This document shows positions 1-6,269 of a stretch of DNA of 8,634 nucleotides, one piece after another. Location of the stretch: NCBI GenBank assembly GCA_017998735.1, contig JAGOCN010000051.1, positions 1-8,634 on the forward strand, read 5' to 3'. The notes beneath the pieces were generated by a model. It was not told where the DNA came from, made no database searches, and saw nothing but the letters and a program-made list of their open reading frames with translations. The number at the start of each line of letters is the position of its first letter. The first letter of the stretch is position 1. Both the position numbers and the translations under genes were made by a program. Source of the DNA: Giesbergeria sp. (GTDB lineage: Bacteria; Pseudomonadota; Gammaproteobacteria; Burkholderiales; Burkholderiaceae_C).

Positions 1-132
1 GCACAAGACTGTAACTGCACATTGCTTTTGTTAAATAATGACCAACGGGCACCGTGTGCCTTTGCCGAGCGCACAGGCACGCGTGCTGAAAAGCAAAGTT
101 TGCCTGGCTGCTGCACAGGTGAATCAAGCACG

Positions 133-165
133 CTTTCCCTGGCTTGTTGCTGAAGCCAGGGAAAG
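133..165 (-). terminator. Perfect 13-bp hairpin just downstream of lysA
   Basis: Bases 133–145 and 153–165 are exact inverted repeats of 13 bp around a 7-base loop; a G·T pair at 132/166 could extend it. It begins 34 bases after the lysA stop codon, where a 3' end of the lptM–lysA transcript would be expected. There is no U-run after the stem on either strand (minus-strand continuation is cgtgcttgat), so it is not a classic intrinsic terminator. It may be a U-less terminator, a stem protecting the mRNA 3' end after Rho-dependent termination, or a barrier to a transcript entering from the left. The structure is directly visible; its function is inferred. Confidence 0.5.
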
Positions 166-198
166 TCACAGGCGCCATTGGCCCACCGCAGGGGGCTT

Positions 199-1503
199 TC
201 AGGCCAGCAGCTGTTCGCCCCTGAAGGTGTCTGCAGCGGTTTCCCGCTGGCGTACCAGGTACGCCTGGTCTGCCTGCACCAGCACTTCGGCCGCCCGTCC
301 CCGGGTGTTGTAGTTGCTGGCCATGGCCATGCAGTAGGCCCCGGCAGACAGCACCGCCAGCCGGTCGCCCGGCTGCACCGCCAGGCTGCGGTCGCGCCCG
401 ATCCAGTCGCCGCTCTCGCAGATCGGTCCCACCACGTCGTACACCGTTTGCGCCTGTGCGGTGGTGTTGGCAGTGTTGTCGTCCTGCGGTGCCTGCAGCG
501 GCACGATGGTGTGAAAGGCCTGGTACATGGCCGGGCGTGGCAGGTCGTTCATGGCCGCGTCAACAATGCAGAAGTTCTTTTCCTCGCCCGGCTTGAGGTA
601 CAGCACCTCCGTCACGCAGACCCCGGCATTGCCCACCAGCGAGCGGCCGGGCTCGACCATGAACTGGCGCTCGCCAAAGCCGCGTGCATCGATGCGGGCC
701 AGCAGCTGGGTCCAGAGCGTATCGGCTGCAGGCGGTGTCTCGCCGCTGTAGTTGATGCCCAGGCCGCCGCCAAAATCGATGTGGTGGATGGGAATGCCGG
801 CCGCCTCTAGCACTTCCACCAGGTCGAGCAGCTTGTCGATGGCGTCCAGGTAGGGCGTGGTCTGGGTGATTTGCGAGCCGATGTGGCAGTCGATGCCGCG
901 CACCGCAATGCCCGGCAATTGCGCCGCCCGCTGGTAGACCTGCAGGGTGCGCTCATGGGCAATGCCGAACTTGTTGCCTTTGAGGCCGGTGGAGATGTAG
1001 GGGTGCGTTTGCGGGTCCACATTCGGGTTGACGCGGATGCTGACCGGCGCCACCTGGCCGCTGGCGCTGGCCACCTCGCTCAGCACTTCCAGTTCGGCTT
1101 CGCTCTCGACGTTGAAGCACAGGATGCCGGCGTCCAGCGCCTGGCGCATTTCGGCGCGTGTCTTGCCGACGCCCGAGAAAATCACCTTGCCCGTGTCACC
1201 GCCCGCCGCAATGACGCGCTCCAGTTCGCCGCCCGAGACGATGTCGAAGCCGCAGCCCTGGCGTGCAAAAAACTGCAGCACGGCCAGCGACGGGTTGGCC
1301 TTCATGGCATAGCAGACCTGCAGCTTGCGCCCGGCAAACCCGCGCCGGTAGGCCTCCAGTGCTTCGTGCATGGAAGTTTGCGAGTAAACAAACAAAGGGG
1401 TGCCATGCTGCTGGGCCAGGCGCTCCAGCGACACCCCTTCCACGCACAGCGACTGGTCGCGGTAATGAACATGGGGGTGGCCGGGCAGTGCGGAAAAATT
1501 CAT
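199..1503 (-). CDS. lysA: Diaminopimelate decarboxylase
   Basis: LysA is a cytoplasmic PLP enzyme that decarboxylates meso-2,6-diaminopimelate to L-lysine, the last step of lysine synthesis. The 434-residue product has the full fold-type III layout. In the N-terminal barrel, the PLP-binding lysine is K68 in CYAMKAN, followed by HIGSQ (207–211), the phosphate-binding GGGLG (245–249) and EPGRS (284–288). In the C-terminal beta domain, CESGD (362–366) supplies the active-site cysteine C362 and SNYNTRGR (396–403) the conserved tyrosine region. Length is normal for the family (about 410–435). A small polar loop at about 336–352 looks like a lineage-specific insertion. The ATG at 1503 overlaps the lptM stop codon in an ATGA junction, so the two are probably co-transcribed and translationally coupled. 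Arginine decarboxylase relatives share the fold, but these motifs and the lptM/cyaY context fit LysA. Confidence 0.97.
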   Translation of the reverse strand: MNFSALPGHPHVHYRDQSLCVEGVSLERLAQQHGTPLFVYSQTSMHEALEAYRRGFAGRKLQVCYAMKANPSLAVLQFFARQGCGFDIVSGGELERVIAAGGDTGKVIFSGVGKTRAEMRQALDAGILCFNVESEAELEVLSEVASASGQVAPVSIRVNPNVDPQTHPYISTGLKGNKFGIAHERTLQVYQRAAQLPGIAVRGIDCHIGSQITQTTPYLDAIDKLLDLVEVLEAAGIPIHHIDFGGGLGINYSGETPPAADTLWTQLLARIDARGFGERQFMVEPGRSLVGNAGVCVTEVLYLKPGEEKNFCIVDAAMNDLPRPAMYQAFHTIVPLQAPQDDNTANTTAQAQTVYDVVGPICESGDWIGRDRSLAVQPGDRLAVLSAGAYCMAMASNYNTRGRAAEVLVQADQAYLVRQRETAADTFRGEQLLA

Positions 1504-1838
1504 GGTGTGGCAGGAACAAGGGGACGAACAGAAGCGGGCGCTGTGGACAGGGGTGCAGCAGCGCCGGGAACGGAAAGGGGTGCGGTCAACACAGGCGTGG
1601 TGGAAACGCCAGGGGATGGCACGGCTGCGGGCGGGGCAACCCCCAAGGGCCTGTCGGGCACACTGAACGCCAGGCCCGAGCGCAGGGTCTGCGGCAGCGT
1701 GGCACGCGCGCTGGCGGCTGCATCGCCGGGCAGAAACAGGGGGCCGCGCTGGCCGCAGCCGGTGCCAGCAGCGGCCAATACAGCCAGGCTGGCAGCAAGG
1801 GCGAGGCGGCTGGCTAGAATTTGGGAGACTCTCAACAT
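1500..1838 (-). CDS. lptM: Small LPS-translocon-associated lipoprotein LptM (YifL/LppL family)
   Basis: Predicted lipoprotein of 112 residues. The N-terminus has a basic start, a hydrophobic stretch at about 12–24 and a cysteine at C28, followed by [10 protein letters not shown] (28–37), the hallmark motif of the YifL/LppL family. E. coli LptM binds and stabilises the LPS translocon LptD–LptE at the outer membrane; the same role is inferred here. The start at 1838 is chosen because it gives a compact signal peptide; the frame stays open to 2204 but runs antisense through cyaY. Two oddities: the residue at −3 of the lipobox is glycine (GTGC) rather than the usual leucine, and the protein is longer than the E. 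coli one (67 residues), with a low-complexity Ala/Pro/Ser/Thr/Val tail from about residue 40. It overlaps lysA by four bases; small-lipoprotein genes next to lysA or dapF and divergent from cyaY are a known proteobacterial arrangement. Confidence 0.88.
   Translation of the reverse strand: MLRVSQILASRLALAASLAVLAAAGTGCGQRGPLFLPGDAAASARATLPQTLRSGLAFSVPDRPLGVAPPAAVPSPGVSTTPVLTAPLSVPGAAAPLSTAPASVRPLVPATP
1815..1820 (+). promoter_or_regulatory. Possible −10 element (TAGAAT) for cyaY
   Basis: TAGAAT matches five of six −10 consensus positions and lies inside the 5' coding end of the opposing lptM. It predicts a start near 1827 and a leader of about 24 bases. The −35 position is poor (around gcagca/cagcaa) and no Shine-Dalgarno sequence precedes the cyaY ATG, so this is only a candidate. 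Confidence 0.25.
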
Positions 1839-1844
1839 GGGCAA

Positions 1845-1850
1845 ATTGTA
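1845..1850 (-). promoter_or_regulatory. Possible −10 element (TACAAT) for lptM–lysA
   Basis: On the minus strand, TACAAT (5 of 6 matches to TATAAT) ends seven bases before the lptM ATG, so the expected transcription start is the A of the start codon itself at 1838. That would give a leaderless lptM mRNA, consistent with the lack of a Shine-Dalgarno sequence in front of lptM. No good −35 hexamer is visible at 16–18 bases upstream; that DNA is already cyaY coding sequence. Seen: the hexamer and its spacing. Inferred: promoter function. Confidence 0.35.
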
Positions 1851-2180
1851 ATGAATGACCTTGAATTTCTGGACCGCGCCGAACAGGTGCTGATGGCGGT
1901 GGAGCAGTGTTGCGACCGCATCAACGATGCCACCGACGCCGATGTGGATGTCCAGCGCTCGGGCGGCATGGTCACGCTTGTTTTCGACAACCGCAGCCAG
2001 ATCATCATCAACCAGCAAAAACCGCTGCAGGAAATGTGGATGGCAGCACGCAGTGGCGGCTACCACTACCGCTTTGACGGCCAGCACTGGCAGGACACCA
2101 AAAGCGGGCGCGAATTTTTTGCACAGCTCAGCGAAGATGCCAGTGCGCAGTCCGGCATGGCGCTGCAATTTTCTGCCTGA
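1851..2180 (+). CDS. cyaY: Bacterial frataxin, iron-sulfur cluster assembly protein CyaY
   Basis: CyaY is a small cytoplasmic iron-binding protein that associates with the cysteine desulfurase IscS and modulates iron-sulfur cluster assembly. The 109-residue product matches the family length (about 105–110). It starts MNDLEF like the E. coli protein, has an acidic first helix and following strand (E5, D8, E11, E18, D22, D27, D30, D32: the iron-binding acidic ridge), and carries the conserved core from [13 protein letters not shown] (51–63) to [10 protein letters not shown] (66–75). Adjacent cysteines C20–C21 in helix 1 are a minor peculiarity. The frame can be extended to a TTG at 1821, but the ATG at 1851 gives the family N-terminus. 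It is divergent from lptM with a 12-base gap and convergent with ponA. Confidence 0.95.
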   Translation: MNDLEFLDRAEQVLMAVEQCCDRINDATDADVDVQRSGGMVTLVFDNRSQIIINQQKPLQEMWMAARSGGYHYRFDGQHWQDTKSGREFFAQLSEDASAQSGMALQFSA

Positions 2181-2523
2181 AAAAATTCCAAGCCGAGTCC
2201 GCACTGCACTACAGCTATCTCTGATTGGATGGACAGGGCGGATCCATCAGACGGGTGACCTTTCTCCATTCTGTTTTCTGAAAAACAAAGGTCAAAAGGG
2301 TGAAATGCCAGCCAGAGCGGTTTTCTGGCCTATGGGATGCCTGGGCACAGCACCAACAGCTCTCTTTTGAAAAATCTGAAAAATACAAGCAAAAAGTGCC
2401 TCCAGCGCAGGTGCAGCCTGCGCCAGCAGCTCCTTTTTTAATAGCAAAGACAACTGACCCGTGGAGAGAAACCGCAGACCGGCCAGGGCAAGGATGCCCT
2501 GCCATCGGCCTGCGCATTGGATG
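2181..2523. other. Non-coding gap between convergent cyaY and ponA
   Basis: A 343-base stretch with no convincing gene: the open frames here (for example 2215–2517 minus, 2300–2662 plus) give low-complexity, cysteine/arginine-rich translations without family resemblance and run into neighbouring genes. The part at 2280–2400 is A-rich compared with the flanking genes. It contains several inverted repeats: 2311–2316/2324–2329 (6 bp, no T-run), 2405–2411/2417–2423 (7 bp, T-runs on both sides, annotated separately) and 2484–2489/2496–2501 (6 bp). It most likely serves as the 3' region of both genes. Confidence 0.6.
2391..2430 (-). terminator. Candidate terminator of ponA, possibly bidirectional
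   Basis: The core is a perfect 7-bp GC-rich stem (2405–2411 with 2417–2423, loop of 5). On the minus strand the stem extends outward through two G·U pairs, one C–G, one mismatch and three further pairs (2424–2430 with 2398–2404). Two bases later comes a run of five U (2395–2391). This lies about 94 bases after the ponA stop and fits an intrinsic terminator. On the plus strand a six-T run (2434–2439) follows the core stem after 10 bases, so a weaker stop for cyaY is possible. Confidence 0.5.
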
Positions 2524-4923
2524 TCAATTGCGGAAAAGGTCCAGAATGCGCCGCCGCTCTTCCGGGGCCGGTTCCTGGCCGGGTGAAACCGAAGCAGGCG
2601 CGGCCGGCCGGTCCTGCAGGCCCAGGCTGGCCACGCCGGCGTTGCGGCTGAATTCTTCATAGAACCATTCGCCGCCAATGTTCACCACCCCGGCTGGCAC
2701 GCTGGGCTCCATGACCGGCACGCCCTTGAGCGCCTGCTGCATGAAGCTGATCCAGACCGGCAGGCTCAGGCCACCGCCTGTTTCGCGGCTGCCCAGGTTG
2801 CGGGGCTTGTCGTAGCCAATCCAGGTCACCGCGGTGATGGACGGCTGAAAGCCGGTGAACCAGGCATCGACCGAATCGTTGGTGGTGCCGGTCTTGCCAT
2901 ACAGGTCAGGGCGCTTGAGGGTTGCCTGGGCGCGCGCTGCCGTGCCGGAGCGGGTCACCTCCTGCAACAGGCTGTCCATGATGAAGGCGTTGCGCGGCTC
3001 TATGGCGCGGTTGCTTTCGGACAGCTCCGGCGTGGGCGTCTCCGAAATGATGCGGCCTTTGTGGTCGGTCACGCGGGCAATCAGGTAGGGGTTGACGCGG
3101 TAGCCGCCATTGGCAAACACCGAATAACCCACGGCCATCTGCATCGGCGTCACTGAACCGGCGCCCAGGGCCATGGTCAGGTAGGCCGGGTGTTTGGCTG
3201 CGTCGAAGCCAAAGCGCGAAACCCATTCTTGGCCGTTTTTGGCCCCTACCGCCTGCAGGATGCGGATCGACACCATGTTCTTCGACTTGGCCAGGCCAGT
3301 GCGCATGGTCATGGGGCCGTCGTAGCGGCCGTCGTAGTTTTTGGGTTCCCAGGGCTGGCCGCCGGTGAAGCTGGAATCAAAGAACAGCGGCGCATCGTTG
3401 ACCACCGTGGCAGGGGTGAAGCCCTTTTCCAGCGCTGCCGAATAGATGAACGGCTTGAAGCTTGAACCCGGCTGGCGCCAGGCCTGGGTCACATGGTTGA
3501 ACTTGCTTTTGTCGAAATCGAAGCCGCCCACCAGCGCCCGGATGGCGCCCGTGCTCGGGTCCAGGGCCACCAGCGCGCCTTCCACCTCCGGCAGTTGCGT
3601 GATCTCCCAGGTGTTCCTGGGTGTTTTCACTACCCGGATGATGGCGCCCCGGCGCAGCTTGATGTTCGGGGGTGCCTTGGCACTGAGCCCCGACTGGGCA
3701 GGTTTGAGGCCTTCGCCGGTGATTTCCACGCTGTCGCCGTTCTGGCGCACTGCGGTGATCTTGCGTGAAGTGGCCTCCAGCACCAGCGCCGACATCACAT
3801 CGCCATTGTCTGGATGGTTGGCCAGCGCATCGTCAATCGCCTCTTCCAGGTCCTGCGCTGCGGTAGGCAGGCTGACAAAGCGCTCCGGTCCCCGGTACTG
3901 CTGCCGCCGTTCGTAATCCATGATGCCTTTGCGCAGCGCCTTGTAGGCAGTGTCCTGTTCAGCTGAATTGAGCGTGGTGTAGACATTCAGGCCGCGTGTG
4001 TAGGCTTCGTCGCCGTACTGGGCAAAGATGAGCTGGCGCGCCATTTCTGCCACGTACTCGGCATGCACGCGGGTGTTGTCGGGGCCGGTGCGCAGCTTGA
4101 CCGGCTCCTCGCGCGCCATGTCTGCCTGCTCGGGCGTGATGAAACGGTTGGACTCCATGCGGTCAATGATGTAGAGCTGGCGAATGCGGGCGCGCTTGGG
4201 ATTGGCGATCGGGTTGTAGGCCGAAGGCGCCTTGGGCAGGCCGGCAAGCATGGCGGCTTCCGCCACCGAAATGTCCTTCAGCGGCTTGCCGAAATAGGCT
4301 TCGGACGCTGCGGCAAACCCGTAGGCCCGGTTGCCAAGGTAAATCTGGTTCATGTAGATCTCCAGAATCTGGTTCTTGCTCAACAGGTGTTCCAGCTTGA
4401 ATGTAAGCAGGATTTCGTAAATTTTGCGTGTAAATGTTTTTTCAGAGGACAGGTACACATTGCGTGCCACCTGCATGGTGATGGTGGAGGCGCCCTGGCT
4501 TTTGACACGGCCCAGGTTGGCCAGTGCAGCACGCACCATGCCCTTGTAATCCACACCCCCGTGTTCGAAGAAGCGCGTGTCCTCTATGGCCAGCACGGCA
4601 TTTTTCATGACCTCCGGAATGTCCTCGATGCGGGTCAGGTTGCGCCGCTCTTCGCCAAACTCCCCAATCAGCGCGCCTTCAGACGAATACACCCTCAATG
4701 GCAGCTTGGGCCGGTAGTCCGCCAGTTCGGACACGTCCGGCAAATTGGGGTACGCCATGGCCAATGCCACTGCAATCACCAGCGCCAGGGCGGCAGCGCC
4801 TGCAACCACCAGACCCATGGCCCATGCCACTGCCAGAAAAAACCAGCGCAGAAAACCAGAGCGCCTGGGGTTTGGCTTGGAGCCAGCGGCGCTGGAAGAG
4901 GGTGGTTTCTGTGGGAGAGGCAT
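2524..4923 (-). CDS. ponA: Penicillin-binding protein 1A, bifunctional peptidoglycan glycosyltransferase/transpeptidase
   Basis: Class A PBP (also called mrcA) that polymerises lipid II into glycan strands and cross-links their stem peptides on the periplasmic face of the inner membrane. The 799-residue product has a short cytoplasmic tail and one membrane anchor (about 24–57). The GT51 glycosyltransferase domain follows, with EDTRFFEH (114–121; catalytic E114), the QGASTITMQ region (143–151) and the RKIYEILLTFKLEHLLSKNQ block (from 166). A linker/OB-like domain lies at about 311–440. The transpeptidase domain has SSFK (487–490; nucleophile S487), SKN (547–549) and KTGT (677–680). All catalytic motifs are intact and the length is typical of PBP1A rather than PBP1B. 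No clear Shine-Dalgarno precedes the ATG at 4923. It is divergent from pilM, an arrangement shared with Pseudomonas and Neisseria. Confidence 0.97.
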   Translation of the reverse strand: MPLPQKPPSSSAAGSKPNPRRSGFLRWFFLAVAWAMGLVVAGAAALALVIAVALAMAYPNLPDVSELADYRPKLPLRVYSSEGALIGEFGEERRNLTRIEDIPEVMKNAVLAIEDTRFFEHGGVDYKGMVRAALANLGRVKSQGASTITMQVARNVYLSSEKTFTRKIYEILLTFKLEHLLSKNQILEIYMNQIYLGNRAYGFAAASEAYFGKPLKDISVAEAAMLAGLPKAPSAYNPIANPKRARIRQLYIIDRMESNRFITPEQADMAREEPVKLRTGPDNTRVHAEYVAEMARQLIFAQYGDEAYTRGLNVYTTLNSAEQDTAYKALRKGIMDYERRQQYRGPERFVSLPTAAQDLEEAIDDALANHPDNGDVMSALVLEATSRKITAVRQNGDSVEITGEGLKPAQSGLSAKAPPNIKLRRGAIIRVVKTPRNTWEITQLPEVEGALVALDPSTGAIRALVGGFDFDKSKFNHVTQAWRQPGSSFKPFIYSAALEKGFTPATVVNDAPLFFDSSFTGGQPWEPKNYDGRYDGPMTMRTGLAKSKNMVSIRILQAVGAKNGQEWVSRFGFDAAKHPAYLTMALGAGSVTPMQMAVGYSVFANGGYRVNPYLIARVTDHKGRIISETPTPELSESNRAIEPRNAFIMDSLLQEVTRSGTAARAQATLKRPDLYGKTGTTNDSVDAWFTGFQPSITAVTWIGYDKPRNLGSRETGGGLSLPVWISFMQQALKGVPVMEPSVPAGVVNIGGEWFYEEFSRNAGVASLGLQDRPAAPASVSPGQEPAPEERRRILDLFRN

Positions 4924-4949
4924 AAAGCTTTGAAGAACAATGACCGGAC

Positions 4950-4955
4950 ATTATA
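4950..4955 (-). promoter_or_regulatory. Perfect −10 box (TATAAT) for ponA
   Basis: The minus strand reads TATAAT exactly, within an A/T-rich stretch in otherwise GC-rich DNA. It predicts transcription starting near 4943 and a leader of about 20 bases before the ponA ATG. The hexamer at the optimal −35 position (about caaggg) is poor; a TTGCAC lies too far upstream (22-base spacing), so the promoter may depend on an activator or on the A/T-rich flank. Confidence 0.5.
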
Positions 4956-5066
4956 AAAATGCCCATCCATGCCCCTTGTGCAAAGACATTGAAAGCATGC
5001 GTCAGCACTTGCAAAAGAAAAGTCTGCCTGTTTGCCACACCTTGCATGTGCGTCCGAACGTGTACT

Positions 5067-5100
5067 TTTGACAACGCTTGACCCCTTGTCCGTTGTCAAA
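5067..5100. repeat. 34-base dyad (10-bp perfect arms) in the ponA–pilM divergent region
   Basis: TTTGACAACG (5067–5076) and CGTTGTCAAA (5091–5100) are exact inverted repeats separated by 14 bases. The spacer contains another TTGAC (5078–5082), exactly one helical turn from the TTGAC of the left arm (5068–5072). The left arm includes a perfect −35 hexamer TTGACA (5068–5073), but no −10 lies 16–18 bases after it. With no gene transcribed into it and no T-run, an operator for a dimeric regulator of ponA and/or pilM is more likely than a terminator. I do not recognise the motif. Confidence 0.45.
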
Positions 5101-5133
5101 GCACTTTGCCGATTCTGTATCTTACTGATAGCA

Positions 5134-5143
5134 TTCGTACGAA
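5134..5143. repeat. 10-bp palindrome TTCGTACGAA upstream of pilM
   Basis: A perfect 10-base palindrome centred 51 bases before the pilM start codon. Adding one base would make it the 16-base palindrome CATTTCGTACGAAATG. It could be a second protein-binding site or chance; no function can be assigned. Confidence 0.2.
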
Positions 5144-5166
5144 ATGTTAAGTTTTGTTGTGCCTTT

Positions 5167-5193
5167 ATGGCCATGAAGAGGAAATCATCTTGA
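5167..5193 (+). promoter_or_regulatory. Mini-ORF (MAMKRKSS) and ribosome binding site overlapping the pilM TTG start
   Basis: An eight-codon ORF starts at ATG 5167 (second ATG at 5173) and stops at TGA 5191–5193, which overlaps the pilM start codon as TTGA. The pilM Shine-Dalgarno AGAGGA (5177–5182) lies inside it, seven bases before the TTG at 5190. No strong Shine-Dalgarno precedes the mini-ORF itself. The ribosome site decides the pilM start; translation of the mini-ORF is inference. Confidence 0.4.
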
Positions 5194-6269
5194 GTTCTGC
5201 AGGATCCCTGTTTGGTCGCACATTGGCACCTTTGCTGGGCATAGACATCAGTTCTTCGAGTGTGAAACTGGTGGAACTGGCCCAGGACAAGTCAGGTGCC
5301 TTTGTTCTGGAACGCTGTGCCATAGAGCCGCTGGAACGTGGCTGGATTACAGATGGAAACATTGAAAAATTCGATGAAGTGGCGGAAGCACTGCGCCGTT
5401 TGTTGAAGAAAAGCGGTACCAAAACAAAAAATGTGGCGCTGGCCCTGCCTTCTTCGGCCGTCATCACCAAAAAGATCACCTTGCCTGGGGGCATGTCGGA
5501 GCAGGAACTGGAAGTGCAGGTGGAATCCGAAGCCAGCCAGTACATCCCTTTCTCGCTGGACGAGGTCAGCCTGGACTTCTGCGTCATCGGACCCAACCAG
5601 AATTCACCCGGCGATGTGGATGTGCTGCTGGCCGCTTCGCGCCGCGAGAAAGTGCAGGACCGCCAGGGCCTGGCAGAAGCCGCCGGCCTCAAGACCACCA
5701 TCATCGACATTGAATCCTATGCCTCCCGGCTGGCCGCAAGCCGGCTCATTGAAGCCCTTCCCAACCGGGGCAGGGATGCACTGGTGGCGCTGTTTGAAGT
5801 CGGTGCACTGACAACCAGCATGCAGGTCATGCGCAACGACGAGGTGCTTTACGAGCGCGAGCAGGCGTTTGGCGGTGCGCAACTGACCCAGCAGATCGTG
5901 CGCCAGTATGGTTTTTCCATGGAAGAGGCCGAAAGCAAGAAGCGCAGCGGCGACATGCCGGAAGACTATGGAGCAGCGGTGCTCAAGCCCTTTGTCGACA
6001 GCCTGGCGCAGGAAATCGGCAGGGCCTTGCAGTATTTCTTCACCAGCACGCCGCACCACCAGATAGACCACATCCTGCTGGCCGGCGGTTCCGCGCCCTT
6101 GCCAGGCCTGACCGAGGCCGTGGCGCAGCAATCGGGTTTTGCCTGCAGCGTGGTCAATCCTTTTGATGGCATGGCCATCGGCAGCTCCATCCGCATGAAA
6201 AAAATGGCCCGTGAAGCACCGTCCTACCTCACATCCTGCGGCCTGGCCATGCGGAGGTTCCTGCAGTGA
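5190..6269 (+). CDS. pilM: Type IV pilus inner-membrane platform ATPase-like protein PilM
   Basis: PilM is a cytoplasmic, actin/FtsA-like nucleotide-binding protein that docks on the N-terminal tail of PilN and links the alignment complex to the pilus motor. From the TTG at 5190 it has 359 residues, the family's usual length. That start is chosen because AGAGGA sits seven bases upstream and the first in-frame ATG is only at residue 102; the frame extends to a TTG at 5154 with no ribosome site. Visible are the phosphate-1 segment GIDISSSSVKLVEL (17–30), phosphate-2 segment LFEVGALTTSMQV (201–213), the adenosine segment HILLAGGSAPLPGL (294–307) and the terminal APSYLTSCGLAMRRF. The phosphate-2 position usually held by Asp is Glu203. 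First gene of the pilMNOPQ operon; it overlaps pilN by four bases (GTGA). Confidence 0.95.
   Translation: MSSAGSLFGRTLAPLLGIDISSSSVKLVELAQDKSGAFVLERCAIEPLERGWITDGNIEKFDEVAEALRRLLKKSGTKTKNVALALPSSAVITKKITLPGGMSEQELEVQVESEASQYIPFSLDEVSLDFCVIGPNQNSPGDVDVLLAASRREKVQDRQGLAEAAGLKTTIIDIESYASRLAASRLIEALPNRGRDALVALFEVGALTTSMQVMRNDEVLYEREQAFGGAQLTQQIVRQYGFSMEEAESKKRSGDMPEDYGAAVLKPFVDSLAQEIGRALQYFFTSTPHHQIDHILLAGGSAPLPGLTEAVAQQSGFACSVVNPFDGMAIGSSIRMKKMAREAPSYLTSCGLAMRRFLQ

Noticed and set aside
48..103. Small dyads at 48–60, 77–86 and 93–103 left of lysA
   Set aside because: Each has only 5-bp arms with no consistent spacing or T-run; in GC-rich DNA these are expected by chance.
871..1851. Long plus-strand open frame (326 codons) opposite lysA and lptM
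   Set aside because: It is antisense to well-supported genes, its translation is histidine/arginine/alanine-rich without family features, and such frames are common opposite GC-rich codons.
2311..2329. 6-bp hairpin in the cyaY–ponA gap as a cyaY terminator
   Set aside because: The stem is short and no T-run follows it on either strand.
2484..2501. 6-bp hairpin near the ponA stop codon as a terminator
   Set aside because: No proper U-run follows on the minus strand; the structure at 2391–2430 is better.
2215..2517. Minus-strand open frame of 100 codons in the cyaY–ponA gap
   Set aside because: The composition (many Cys, Arg, Ser) and lack of a ribosome site or family resemblance argue against a gene; it also covers the likely terminator.
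4063..4956. Long plus-strand open frame (297 codons) opposite the start of ponA
   Set aside because: It is a shadow of the intact ponA frame, with no recognisable domain and no ribosome site.
5028..5048. Possible sigma-54 promoter (gccacaccttgcat) in front of pilM
   Set aside because: The GG and GC elements required at −24 and −12 are not correctly present or spaced.
5068..5096. Standard sigma-70 promoter using the TTGACA in the left arm of the dyad
   Set aside because: No acceptable −10 lies 16–18 bases downstream on the plus strand, nor for the mirrored TTGACA on the minus strand.
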